Positions 51,061-59,021 of a DNA stretch of 64,000 nucleotides are shown piece by piece. Each line of letters starts with the position of its first letter. Positions within the stretch are counted from its first letter, which is position 1. Position numbers and translations under genes: made by a program. The stretch is taken from positions 2,294,001 through 2,358,000 of the forward strand of contig NZ_JBINNY010000001.1 of NCBI RefSeq assembly GCF_051297175.1, written 5' to 3'. Source of the DNA: Dryocola sp051297175 (lineage in GTDB: Bacteria; Pseudomonadota; Gammaproteobacteria; Enterobacterales; Enterobacteriaceae). The notes beneath the pieces are model-generated. The model made no database searches. It was not told the DNA's origin and saw only the letters and a list, made by a program, of their open reading frames with translations.

Positions 51061-51732
51061 CGGCGGGTGGCGCAGGCTTACCCACCCTACAAACTGCGGC
51101 GGTGAATGTAGGTTGGATAAGCGCAGCGCCATCCAACATTTGCGGCGGGTGGCGCAGGCTTACCCGCCCTACAAACTGCGGCGGTGGAATGTAGGTTGGA
51201 TAAGCGCAGCGCCATCCAACATTTGCGGCGGGTGGCGCAAGCTTACCCACACTATTAACTGCGGCGGAGGAATGTAGGTTGGATAAGCGCAGCGCCATCC
51301 AACATTTGCGGCGGGTGGCGCAGGCTTACCCGCCCTACAAACTGCGGCGGTGTAATGTAGGTTGGATAAGCGCAGCGCCATCCAACATTTGCGGCGGGTG
51401 GCGCAGGCTTACCCTCCCTACAAACTGCGGCGGAGGAATGTAGGTTGGATAAGCGCAGCGCCATTCAACATTTTCGGCGGGTGGCGCAAGCTTACCCACA
51501 CTATTAACTGCGGCGATGGAATGTAGGTTGGATAAGCGCAGCGCCATCCAACATTTGCGGCGATTGCGCAAGTTTACCCGCACTACAAACTGCGGCGGAG
51601 GAATGTAGGTTGGATAAGCGCAACGCCATCCAACATTCGCGGCGGGTGGTGCAGGCTTACCCGCCCTACAAACTGCGGTGGTGGAATGTAGGTTGGATAA
51701 GCGCAGCGCCATCCAACATTTGCGGCGGGTCG
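51061..51732. repeat. Eight-unit tandem BIME/REP array
   Basis: Eight units of 82-83 bp start at 51061, 51143, 51226, 51309, 51392, 51475, 51558 and 51640; a partial ninth begins at 51723. Each holds a REP in minus orientation (ending CCGCCCTAC), an 18-nt spacer (AAACTGCGGCGGTGGAAT), a REP in plus orientation (starting GTAGGTTGGATAAGCGCAGC, arms GTTGGAT/ATCCAAC) and a short ATTTG. Units 3 and 6 share the variant CCCACACTATTAAC. The array fills the gap between convergent pcaC and pcaQ. Confidence 0.95.
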
Positions 51733-51760
51733 GCTAGAGATACAGGCCGCATTCCTCCCT

Positions 51761-52684
51761 TCAGCCCGGCATCGACTTACGAATAGAAGCCAATAAAATC
51801 TGCGCTCCCGGCGACAGGTTGGCGTCCACCCTGGTGAGGATCCCAATCGGCTCGCCCGCGCCCTGGGTGGCGATGGGCAGGGCGGTCAGCGTGCCCTGGC
51901 GCAAATCCTCCTTCACCGCCCCCGACGGCACAAACCACACGTAGTTGTAATCCACCGTTAGCTGGCGGGAAAGCGAGGCCGAAAGCGTTTCGATGCAGGT
52001 CGCCGGAAGCTTGCAGCCCTGGCTTGCCAGCAGCGTTTCGGCGTTCGCCCGCGGAATCGTGCCCTTCGGCGAAACCACCACCGGCCACTCCATCACCCGG
52101 CTCAGGGTGATATTTTCCTGCAATAGGGGGTGATTAGGGCGCACCACCAGCTTCAGCGATTCGAGGAACAGCAGCTCGTAATTAAGCCCGGTCATCAGCT
52201 CCGGGTCGGACATGCGCCCGATGCCCAGATCCAGCTCCCCGGACTTCAGCCCCGCCAGCAGCATGGTGTTATTCATGGTGCCGACCTGCAGCGTGACGTC
52301 GCTTTGCTGCTTGTGAAACTCGCCGATAACCGTGGGTAATATTCCCAGCGCGGCGGTTGGCAGGGCGCCAATGCGCACCACGGTCGACGTTTGCCCGTCT
52401 TTGCGGCTAAGCGACTGCCCGGCATGGTTCAGGGCGTCGAGCACCTTGACGGCGTGCGTCAGAAACTGCTCGCCCATTAGCGTCAGCTGTGCCCCTAACC
52501 GCCCCCGGTCGAACAGGCGCGTGCCGGTAAGCTGCTCCAGCTCGTTAAGCGTTTTGGAGAGCGCGGGCTGGCTCAGATTGAGGGTTTCAGCCGCTCGCCC
52601 CAGCGTCCCCTGCTGAGCGACGGCCACGAAGGTGTGAAGATGGCGCAAGCGAATGCGCTGACTGAAGAGACCATTTTTTTCCAT
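51761..52684 (-). CDS. pcaQ: LysR-family pca activator PcaQ
   Basis: A LysR-type regulator of 307 residues. The helix-turn-helix (LRHLHTFVAVAQQGTLGRAAETL, of which the core is GTLGRAAETLNLSQPALSKT) and an effector domain with MNNTMLLAGLKSGELDLGIG agree with the PcaQ/GalR-binding LysR group. PcaQ in rhizobia activates pca genes with 3-carboxy-cis,cis-muconate as ligand. It is downstream of pcaHG on the same strand, across 156 nt with a hairpin. Confidence 0.9.
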   Translation of the reverse strand: MEKNGLFSQRIRLRHLHTFVAVAQQGTLGRAAETLNLSQPALSKTLNELEQLTGTRLFDRGRLGAQLTLMGEQFLTHAVKVLDALNHAGQSLSRKDGQTSTVVRIGALPTAALGILPTVIGEFHKQQSDVTLQVGTMNNTMLLAGLKSGELDLGIGRMSDPELMTGLNYELLFLESLKLVVRPNHPLLQENITLSRVMEWPVVVSPKGTIPRANAETLLASQGCKLPATCIETLSASLSRQLTVDYNYVWFVPSGAVKEDLRQGTLTALPIATQGAGEPIGILTRVDANLSPGAQILLASIRKSMPG

Positions 52685-52794
52685 AGGCGATGTTAAAAAC
52701 AGACGGGCCGCGGTGACAAGGTAAGTTGTTTAATTATGATAACTTGCTAGCAAAATAATATTAACATTTTAACTACTTTAGCAACATTGTCGGC

Positions 52795-52827
52795 TGGCGC
52801 CACGTTTAGCCGATCTACGTAGCGCCA
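52795..52827 (-). other. Hairpin between pcaG and pcaQ
   Basis: TGGCGC (52795-52800) and GCGCCA (52822-52827) pair, with ACGT/ACGT inside. It lies 13 nt after the pcaG stop. There is no T-run, so it may only protect the pcaHG mRNA. Confidence 0.45.
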
Positions 52828-52840
52828 GAGGCAGGGGAAT

Positions 52841-53461
52841 TTAAACGTCAAAAAACACCGTTTCCTTCTCGCCCTGCAAATAGATGTCGAAGGTATAAAC
52901 CACGTCTTCGCCGCGCCGCTCGCGCCTGCCGATCAGCGTATTGCGGCGCACCTCCCATTCGATGAGATTTAGCACCGGGTCCTGCTCGTTCGCGGCCTGT
53001 TCGTCGGAGAAATACATACGGGTGTTCAGGCCGATGTTAATCCCGCGCGCCACGATCCACAGGTTCAGGTGCGGGGCCATCATTCTGCCGTCGCGGCCAA
53101 CCACGGAGCCGGGCTTGATGGTGTCGAAGCGCCAGACGCCGCTGTCGAAGTCCGAGCAGGTGCGCCCCCAGCCGCGAAAATCCTCATCAAGCTTTTTGTC
53201 CTGCTGCCGGTCGGCCGGGTGGTTATAGCGCCCGGCGGCGTTGGCCTGCCAGACCTCCAGCAGCACGTCGCGCACCGGCGTGCCGGAACCGTCGAAAACC
53301 CGGCCCTCAACGATAATGCGTTCGCCTTCGGTGTGGGAGTTGGTCAGCACGTGGCTGAAGTTGGTTTCGAAAATGTTGAACCCGGCGGCGTTCGGCGCAA
53401 GGCCAATGTGCACATACGGGCCCGCCGTCTGGGAGGCGGTTTCGCGCAGGTAATCTTTCAT
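52841..53461 (-). CDS. pcaG: Protocatechuate 3,4-dioxygenase alpha subunit PcaG
   Basis: The alpha subunit of the intradiol ring-cleaving dioxygenase, 206 residues. It has the shared fold (VLLEVWQANAAGRYNHPADR, FDTIKPGSV) but lacks the iron ligands of the beta chain: the segment MMAPHLNLWIVARGIN replaces the two-histidine motif. It pairs with PcaH in the active oligomer, and overlaps pcaH by 4 nt. Confidence 0.95.
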   Translation of the reverse strand: MKDYLRETASQTAGPYVHIGLAPNAAGFNIFETNFSHVLTNSHTEGERIIVEGRVFDGSGTPVRDVLLEVWQANAAGRYNHPADRQQDKKLDEDFRGWGRTCSDFDSGVWRFDTIKPGSVVGRDGRMMAPHLNLWIVARGINIGLNTRMYFSDEQAANEQDPVLNLIEWEVRRNTLIGRRERRGEDVVYTFDIYLQGEKETVFFDV

Positions 53462-54201
53462 TTGTTGGCGGCTCCCTGAGTCCGGTTTTCAAACAGCGTG
53501 GCGCGCTGCCCGCGCAGAACGAGGTCGAAGCGGTAGGCGAGGCAGTCCAGCGGGATGGCGGCGTGGGTGTCCAGCTCGGCAATCAGCGTGCGGATGGCGT
53601 CGTCATTGTTGATGGTTTTCACGATCGGGCATTGCTTGATGAGCGGGTCGCCTTCGAAATACATCTGGGTGATCAGGCGCTGGCCGAACGCTTCGCCCGA
53701 CAGCGAAAAGTGAATGTGCGACGGACGCCAGTCGCTCGCCTGGTTGCGCCACGGATAAGGGCCGGGCTTGATGGTACGGAAGAAATAGTAGCCGTTTTCG
53801 TCGGTCAGCACGCGCCCGCAGCCGCCGAAGTTGGGGTCAATCGGCGCAAGATATTTGTCTTTCTTGTGGCGATAGCGGCCACCGGCGTTGGCCTGCCACA
53901 CTTCGACCAGCGTGTTTTTCATCGGGCGGCCAAAGCCGTCGCGGACGTAGCCGTGAACGATAATGCGTTCGCCAATCGGCAGGCCGTCTTTGGCGTAATT
54001 CATGATCAGATCGTTATCCAGCGGATCTAAATCCTTCTCGCCAAAAATCGGGCCGGTGATTTCCGACAGGGAATTTTGCAACGAGATAAGGGCGTTGCGC
54101 GGCGAGCGCAGCACGCTGGTTTTGTACCCCGGCGCAAAGGCCGGCGGGTGAGAATCGTAATCGCGATGGACAAGCTCGCGGGGCTGCCAAATTGATGACA
54201 T
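53458..54201 (-). CDS. pcaH: Protocatechuate 3,4-dioxygenase beta subunit PcaH
   Basis: The iron-bearing subunit that opens protocatechuate between its hydroxyl carbons. The Fe(III) ligands are Tyr110 (GGRYRHK), Tyr149 (GPYPWRN), His162 and His164 (RPSHIHFS), all two positions later than in the Pseudomonas enzyme. The 247 residues and the N-terminal SSIWQPRELVHRDYDSHPPA fit the family. It is the first gene of pcaHG and is divergent from hglS. Confidence 0.97.
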   Translation of the reverse strand: MSSIWQPRELVHRDYDSHPPAFAPGYKTSVLRSPRNALISLQNSLSEITGPIFGEKDLDPLDNDLIMNYAKDGLPIGERIIVHGYVRDGFGRPMKNTLVEVWQANAGGRYRHKKDKYLAPIDPNFGGCGRVLTDENGYYFFRTIKPGPYPWRNQASDWRPSHIHFSLSGEAFGQRLITQMYFEGDPLIKQCPIVKTINNDDAIRTLIAELDTHAAIPLDCLAYRFDLVLRGQRATLFENRTQGAANK

Positions 54202-54306
54202 AGCTGGCTCCAGTTTGTAGGGGAGAGGCGTAGATTTTTTGGTATCGCCGAAGCCAGTTTCAGTTACTGAAATGTTAAATTAAAGTGAATTTATCGCGCT
54301 ATTAAC

Positions 54307-54321
54307 ATAACTTTGGGTTAT
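54307..54321. promoter_or_regulatory. LysR-type (PcaQ-like) palindrome
   Basis: ATAACTTTGGGTTAT holds inverted ATAAC/GTTAT arms and the T-N11-A pattern of LysR sites, and resembles the rhizobial PcaQ site ATAACC-N4-GGTTAA. It lies 106 nt before pcaH and 126 nt before hglS. Confidence 0.55.
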
Positions 54322-54446
54322 CGATAAAGCACTTACCATTACCACTTTGCCAGCGCTGTAAAGCAGATCACAAAACGAAAATTCTTCGCCCTGACTGGCC
54401 CGCCAGACTCTACGCTTTCAGCAATATCCACTGGAGACACGACATC

Positions 54447-55790
54447 ATGGCGAACAACATCACGGCTGATGAGATTCGGGAAAAATTTTCGCAGGCAATG
54501 TCGACGATGTACCAGCAAGAGGTGCCGCAGTACGGGACGCTGCTCGATCTGGTTGCGGACGTAAACCTCGCGGTGCTGGAAAACGACCCGGCCCTGCATC
54601 AGCGGTTAGAAAACGCCGACGAGCTGGCAAGACTTAACGTCGAGCGCCACGGCGCGATCCGCGTCGGCAAGCCCGAGGAGCTGTTCACGCTGCGGCGCAT
54701 ATTCGCCGTAATGGGCATGCAGCCGGTCGGCTACTACGATCTCTCGCAGGCGGGCGTGCCGGTGCACTCCACCGCGTTTCGCCCGGTTGACGACACCGCG
54801 CTTGCCTGCAATCCGTTCCGCGTTTTCACCTCTTTGCTGCGCCTGGAGCTTATCGAGGACGAAGCGCTGCGCAGAAAGGCGGCGTCGATTCTGGCCCGGC
54901 GCGATATTTTCACCCCGCGCTGCCGGGCGCTGCTCGACGTGTATGACAAACAGGGCGGCTTTAGCGCGGCGCAGGCCGACGAGTTTGTGCGCGCTGCCTT
55001 AGAGACGTTCCGCTGGCACAGCCACGCCACGGTGGATGCGCAGACCTACCAGGCGTTTCATGACCAGCATCGCCTGATTGCCGACGTCGTTTGCTTCCGG
55101 GGCTGCCACATCAACCACCTCACGCCGCGCACGCTGGATATCGACCGCGTGCAGGCGCTGATGCCGGAATACGGCATAACGCCGAAAGCGATCATCGAAG
55201 GCCCGCCGCGCCGCGAGTTTCCCATTCTTCTGCGCCAGACCAGCTTTAAGGCGCTGGAAGAGCCTATTCTGTTTGCCGGCGAGCACCACGGCACCCATAC
55301 TGCGCGCTTCGGCGAGATAGAGCAGCGCGGCGTGGCGCTGACGCCGAAAGGTCGCGCCCTGTACGACGAGCTGCTGCTCGCGGCGGGCAGCGGCAAAGAT
55401 AACCTCAGCCACCAGCAGAGGCTTCAGGAAGCCTTTAGCCGCCTGCCGGACAGCGACACCCTTATGCGCCGCCAGGCGCTGGCCTATTTCCGTTACCGCC
55501 TGACGCCAACCGGCGAGATGCACCGCGCGGGAATCGGGCCGGGGGACGATCCTCAGCCGCTTATCGAACGCGGCTGGCTGGTCGCACAGCCCATCACCTA
55601 CGAAGATTTCCTGCCGGTGAGCGCGGCGGGGATATTTCAGTCCAATCTGGGAAGCGACGGCGGGGCGCGCAGCCACGGCCACGCCAGCCAGGAAGCCTTT
55701 GAAGAAGCGCTTGGCGCACCGGTCGCCAATGAGTTCGATCTGTACCAGCAGGCGGAGGATCGCAGCAAACGGCGTTGCGGTCTGCTCTGA
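54447..55790 (+). CDS. hglS: 2-oxoadipate dioxygenase/decarboxylase HglS (YdcJ, DUF1338)
   Basis: An Fe(II) enzyme of the DUF1338 family; the Pseudomonas enzyme turns 2-oxoadipate into D-2-hydroxyglutarate in lysine catabolism, and E. coli YdcJ is an orthologue. The 447 residues match YdcJ. Metal ligands are expected at the histidine in VERHGAIRVG, that in GCHINHLTPR and the glutamate in ARFGEIEQRG. It is divergent from pcaHG across a 245-nt gap with a LysR-type site. In K-12 ydcJ lies near opgD, which follows here about 8 kb on. Confidence 0.92.
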   Translation: MANNITADEIREKFSQAMSTMYQQEVPQYGTLLDLVADVNLAVLENDPALHQRLENADELARLNVERHGAIRVGKPEELFTLRRIFAVMGMQPVGYYDLSQAGVPVHSTAFRPVDDTALACNPFRVFTSLLRLELIEDEALRRKAASILARRDIFTPRCRALLDVYDKQGGFSAAQADEFVRAALETFRWHSHATVDAQTYQAFHDQHRLIADVVCFRGCHINHLTPRTLDIDRVQALMPEYGITPKAIIEGPPRREFPILLRQTSFKALEEPILFAGEHHGTHTARFGEIEQRGVALTPKGRALYDELLLAAGSGKDNLSHQQRLQEAFSRLPDSDTLMRRQALAYFRYRLTPTGEMHRAGIGPGDDPQPLIERGWLVAQPITYEDFLPVSAAGIFQSNLGSDGGARSHGHASQEAFEEALGAPVANEFDLYQQAEDRSKRRCGLL

Positions 55791-55831
55791 AAGCGTTACT
55801 CTGCTGGGGTGTCGTTAACAAGGAACAGCAG

Positions 55832-57346
55832 ATGGAAGAGCCAGAAATGCCGACGGTCAGGGTCGCTCAGGGCGAACTCGTCGGAACAAGGGAAGGGAAC
55901 TGCAGCATCTTTCGCGGCATTCCCTTCGCCGCGCCGCCGGTCGGTAATCTACGCTGGCGCGCGCCGCGTCCCCCGGCAGGCTGGGAGGGCGTTAGGTCCG
56001 CCACAACATTTTCCCCCGCAAGCTGGCAAAGCCTCGAATACTGCAAGGCGGTAGGCGGCGGCGATCCGGGCCAGTTCTCCGAAGACTGCCTCTACTTAAA
56101 CGTCTGGGCGCCCGACGGCCGTGCCGACGAGCCGCTGCCGGTTATGGTCTGGCTGCACGGCGGCGGCTTCACCATCGGGGCCGGTGGCCTGACACCCTAT
56201 GACGGATGCGCGTTCGCCGCGCGCGGCGTGGTGCTGGTGTCCATCAACTATCGCCTCGGGCACCTGGGGTTTTTCGCCCACCCGGCGCTGGAAAACGAAG
56301 ATCCCGATGGGCCGCTGCATAACTTTGCCCTGCTTGACCAAATCGCAGCGCTGAAGTGGGTGCAGGAGAACATTGCCGCGTTTGGCGGCGATCCGAGCCG
56401 GGTCACGCTGTTCGGCGAATCGGCCGGGGCGCGCAGCGTGCTTTCGCTGATGGCTTCGCCTCTCGCCGGTGGCCTGTTCCACAAGGCGATTGTTCAGAGC
56501 GCGTATACGTTGCCGGACGTCGAGCGCAATCAGGCGCTGAAAAAGGGCGTTTCCCTAGCCCGCCACTTTGGGCTGGAGGATGCCAGCGCGGAGCAGCTGC
56601 GCGAGCTGCCCGCCGACGCGTTCTGGCCGCTGGAAGCGCCGCAGAACGTTGGCCCCGCGCCGATATGCGGCGACCGCGTTCTGCCGGAGCCCATGCTCGA
56701 CGTTTTCTTCGCGGGCAGGCAGCACGCGATGCCGGTAATGATCGGCAGCAACAGCGACGAGGCCAGCGTGCTGAGCTACTTCGGTATCGATCTCGCCGGG
56801 CAAATCGAGCTGCTCAGGCGCGAAAAACGCCTTGGGCTGGGGCTGATTCGCCTGCTATACCCCGGCGTGAAGGGCGATGTCGAACTCGGTCGGCAGGTCT
56901 GCCGCGATATGGCGTTTACCACCATGGGATTTGTGGTGATGCAGGCACAGCAGCGTATCAACCAGCCCTGCTGGCGCTACTACTTTGACTATGTTGCCCA
57001 GGCGGAGCACAAGGCGTATCCCAACGGCACCTGGCACGGCAACGAAGTGCCCTACGTGTTCAACACGCTGCCGCTCACGCCGCCCGCGAGCGAGTATGTG
57101 ACGCAGGTTGATTTAGATTTCTCGGCAAAGATTTGCGACTACTGGGCAGATTTTGCGCGCAAAGTGACATCGCAAAGCGACCGGCTTGAGGGGGCGATCC
57201 GCTGGCCCGCCTGCACCCGCCGACGGGACAGAACGATGCTGCTGGGCGTGGATAAAAAGGCAAAATTTGCCATCATCAACCGGTTTATGCGCCTGCGGAT
57301 GCAGCTCTTTAAGCGCGTGATGAAACATCATGTTCGGTTAGGGTAG
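55832..57346 (+). CDS. Type-B carboxylesterase
   Basis: A carboxylesterase/para-nitrobenzyl-esterase family hydrolase of 504 residues. The oxyanion loop is WLHGGGF, the nucleophile Ser197 in FGESAGA, a conserved EDCLYLNVW precedes them and the likely base is the histidine in TWHGNEVPYVF. There is no signal peptide, so it should be cytoplasmic. The ATG at 55832 follows AAGGAACAGCAG; an in-frame ATG at 55775 lies inside hglS. Its place behind pca and hglS could mean it frees aromatic or other ester substrates, but that is a guess. Confidence 0.85.
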   Translation: MEEPEMPTVRVAQGELVGTREGNCSIFRGIPFAAPPVGNLRWRAPRPPAGWEGVRSATTFSPASWQSLEYCKAVGGGDPGQFSEDCLYLNVWAPDGRADEPLPVMVWLHGGGFTIGAGGLTPYDGCAFAARGVVLVSINYRLGHLGFFAHPALENEDPDGPLHNFALLDQIAALKWVQENIAAFGGDPSRVTLFGESAGARSVLSLMASPLAGGLFHKAIVQSAYTLPDVERNQALKKGVSLARHFGLEDASAEQLRELPADAFWPLEAPQNVGPAPICGDRVLPEPMLDVFFAGRQHAMPVMIGSNSDEASVLSYFGIDLAGQIELLRREKRLGLGLIRLLYPGVKGDVELGRQVCRDMAFTTMGFVVMQAQQRINQPCWRYYFDYVAQAEHKAYPNGTWHGNEVPYVFNTLPLTPPASEYVTQVDLDFSAKICDYWADFARKVTSQSDRLEGAIRWPACTRRRDRTMLLGVDKKAKFAIINRFMRLRMQLFKRVMKHHVRLG

Positions 57347-57349
57347 GCG

Positions 57350-57369
57350 TTGGGTACGGCCGTACCCAA
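57350..57369. repeat. Perfect 20-bp palindrome between convergent genes
   Basis: TTGGGTACGG is followed directly by its inverse CCGTACCCAA, 3 nt after the esterase stop and 48 nt before the end of the DUF421 gene. As RNA it could form an 8-bp stem with a 4-nt loop, but no T-run follows. It may be a terminator or a protein-binding site. Confidence 0.6.
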
Positions 57370-57417
57370 TCGTCACGTTATGCAGGTAGTTTGCTGCGAA
57401 GTTAACTCAGGGACGAG

Positions 57418-58080
57418 TTAGCCGTTCGGTTCCCGCTTTACCTCGCCGTCTTTCAAAATAAAGGTCAGCGTGCCGTCCCAAAATTCGGCGATGAAAATCT
57501 CTTCTGGCTTAATATCCAGCGCCTCCATCTTGGCCTGTAACCACTCTTCATCCTTGCCGATCCCGCTTAGCTCGTTAAACCTTGGACGACCGTCTTTTAT
57601 CAGAATGATGGAGGGCATTTTCCCGCCTTCACAAACCACGGAAAGCGAGCCGCTTGGCTCAATCTGGGCATAGCGTATTTCCTGAAAGGAATGAATGCCC
57701 TGCGAGTGAAGCTGGGAAGCGACGTTGATGATGTCGATCTTATTTCGCCTGCGTAAGATGTTTCCCATTAAAAATTTGCCGTCTTTGATGATGGCGATAG
57801 GCTCACCGATGGTAAAAGAGCGGAAAAACCACAGGTGTTTGCTCGCCCAGTTCAGCAAAGATATAAGACAGACGCCGATAAATAAGACCAAAATATACTG
57901 ATGCATCGGTATGGCGTCGCTGTATATCACACCGCCGATGATGCCCCCCAGCACAAAGTTGCCAATAAAGTCCACCGGCGTCATTTGCGAGAGCTGGGTT
58001 TTACCGGAAAAATTTAAATGGGAGATGACGACAACGAAGCCAATAATAAATTTGGCAAGGACAATGGCATAATATTCCAT
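57418..58080 (-). CDS. DUF421 (YetF-type) membrane protein
   Basis: A protein of 220 residues with three N-terminal membrane helices (about residues 5-80) followed by the cytoplasmic DUF421/YetF domain. LSQMTPVDFIGNFVLGGIIG and the loop FTIGEPIAIIKDGKF are family marks. Bacillus relatives are linked to spore membranes or stress; the molecular function is not known. The start at 58080 is preceded by GGAAGCCTC. It lies 49 nt downstream of the lipoprotein gene with a terminator in between. Confidence 0.85.
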   Translation of the reverse strand: MEYYAIVLAKFIIGFVVVISHLNFSGKTQLSQMTPVDFIGNFVLGGIIGGVIYSDAIPMHQYILVLFIGVCLISLLNWASKHLWFFRSFTIGEPIAIIKDGKFLMGNILRRRNKIDIINVASQLHSQGIHSFQEIRYAQIEPSGSLSVVCEGGKMPSIILIKDGRPRFNELSGIGKDEEWLQAKMEALDIKPEEIFIAEFWDGTLTFILKDGEVKREPNG

Positions 58081-58097
58081 GAGGCTTCCTTCTGAAA

Positions 58098-58122
58098 ACA
58101 AGAAAGGGGCGTCATGCCCCTT
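58098..58122 (-). terminator. Lipoprotein-gene terminator
   Basis: On the minus strand AAGGGGC (58122-58116) pairs with GCCCCTT (58110-58104) around a 5-nt loop and runs into TCTTGTTTTC. Read-through would give DUF421 expression. Confidence 0.7.
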
Positions 58123-58129
58123 GCGAAAA

Positions 58130-58621
58130 CTATTTATTCTGCGGTGCTGCGCCGCCTGCCGGCGCGCTATTATCGGCAGGCTTGATGCTGTCTTTGATTT
58201 CTTTGGCCTTCACGGCGGCGTCCGATGAGAGCGTGTTTGCGCCGGAGATGGCGTCGGCTTTAATTTGTTTTGCCTGCTCAACAATTCGATCGCTTTGTTG
58301 TTTGGCATCAGCCTTTACGGCTTCGGCCTTGCTGTCCGCCTGCTGGGCGATGGCATCGGCTTTCTTGTCCGCTTCGGCCTTGAGCTGGTCAGCCTTTTCG
58401 GTGAGCTGTTTCGCCTGCTGGTCGGCCTCTTGCTTAACGGCATCGATGTGCTTTTCCGCATCATCTTTTATCACAGAGGCTTTATCAGCGGCGGCGTCTT
58501 TGATCTGTGCGGCATTATCTTTGGCCTTATCGAGATTAGCATCGACTTTAGATGAGTCGTCACAGCCGGCGAGGAACAGGCAAATTGCGGAGGCCAGCAG
58601 AGTTTTATTCCATAATTTCAT
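58130..58621 (-). CDS. LEA-like alanine/lysine-rich lipoprotein
   Basis: A 163-residue lipoprotein of unrecognised family. A signal peptide ends in the lipobox LFLAGC, and the mature part (DDSSKVDANL start; Asp after the cysteine, a signal for the inner membrane) is built from Ala, Lys, Asp and Gln with hydrophobics at helical spacing, such as ADKKADAIAQQADSKAEAV. That pattern suits a long amphipathic coiled coil like LEA group 3 or stress proteins. It ends in a Pro/Ala/Gly tail. The ATG at 58621 was chosen for the signal peptide; AAAGGAC precedes it. A function is not known. Confidence 0.75.
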   Translation of the reverse strand: MKLWNKTLLASAICLFLAGCDDSSKVDANLDKAKDNAAQIKDAAADKASVIKDDAEKHIDAVKQEADQQAKQLTEKADQLKAEADKKADAIAQQADSKAEAVKADAKQQSDRIVEQAKQIKADAISGANTLSSDAAVKAKEIKDSIKPADNSAPAGGAAPQNK

Positions 58622-59021
58622 AAATTGTCCTTTGAAATCACAAGTCATTATAAATGATATATTCTTAACGCTTAGGTGACTAATAGTGTCGTGCGGGGAA
58701 CACGCTTTTAAAGGCGAGTTTTTATTGCAGAGGTAATTTATTATTATGCTGTCCAGTGTAGTTACCGGTCGGTTTGCGTCAAGTTTTTTTACTTGCTTAA
58801 TGATGTGTGAGTGAAGCCTGAAACTTATTTTGCTAGCTAAGACTTTTCGCAACATAAATTAATTAATAGCGGGCGTCGGCTAATGCGTGATTGCCAATGA
58901 CGGCCCCGGCACTGAATTATTCGTAAAAAACATCACAAGTTCTCACCTGTTTAAAGGTTATGTCCGGTCAGCGTCAGGCGGGCGTAAGGTGGCGTGACTT
59001 CCAATACAACCTGAGGTCACC
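58622..59021. other. 400-nt divergent gap before the unknown gene
   Basis: An AT-rich regulatory stretch between the lipoprotein and the unknown gene at 59022. I see no convincing coding frame. A consensus TATAAT faces the lipoprotein (58652-58647), and a small CAAGT/ACTTG hairpin with a T-loop lies at 58779-58794. Confidence 0.6.
58647..58652 (-). promoter_or_regulatory. -10 element of the lipoprotein gene
   Basis: A consensus TATAAT on the minus strand, 26 nt before the start codon. The -35 place (CTAAGC) is poor, which would fit a stress sigma factor such as RpoS. Confidence 0.45.

Noticed and set aside
51061..51732. Array considered as a CRISPR
   Set aside because: Repeats and spacers are both conserved between units, each unit is a pair of inverted palindromes, and no cas genes are near.
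51061..51846. Several minus-strand frames through the repeat array, all reading MALRLSNLHSS-type peptides
   Set aside because: They are translations of the REP units themselves and have no independent coding signal or ribosome-binding site.
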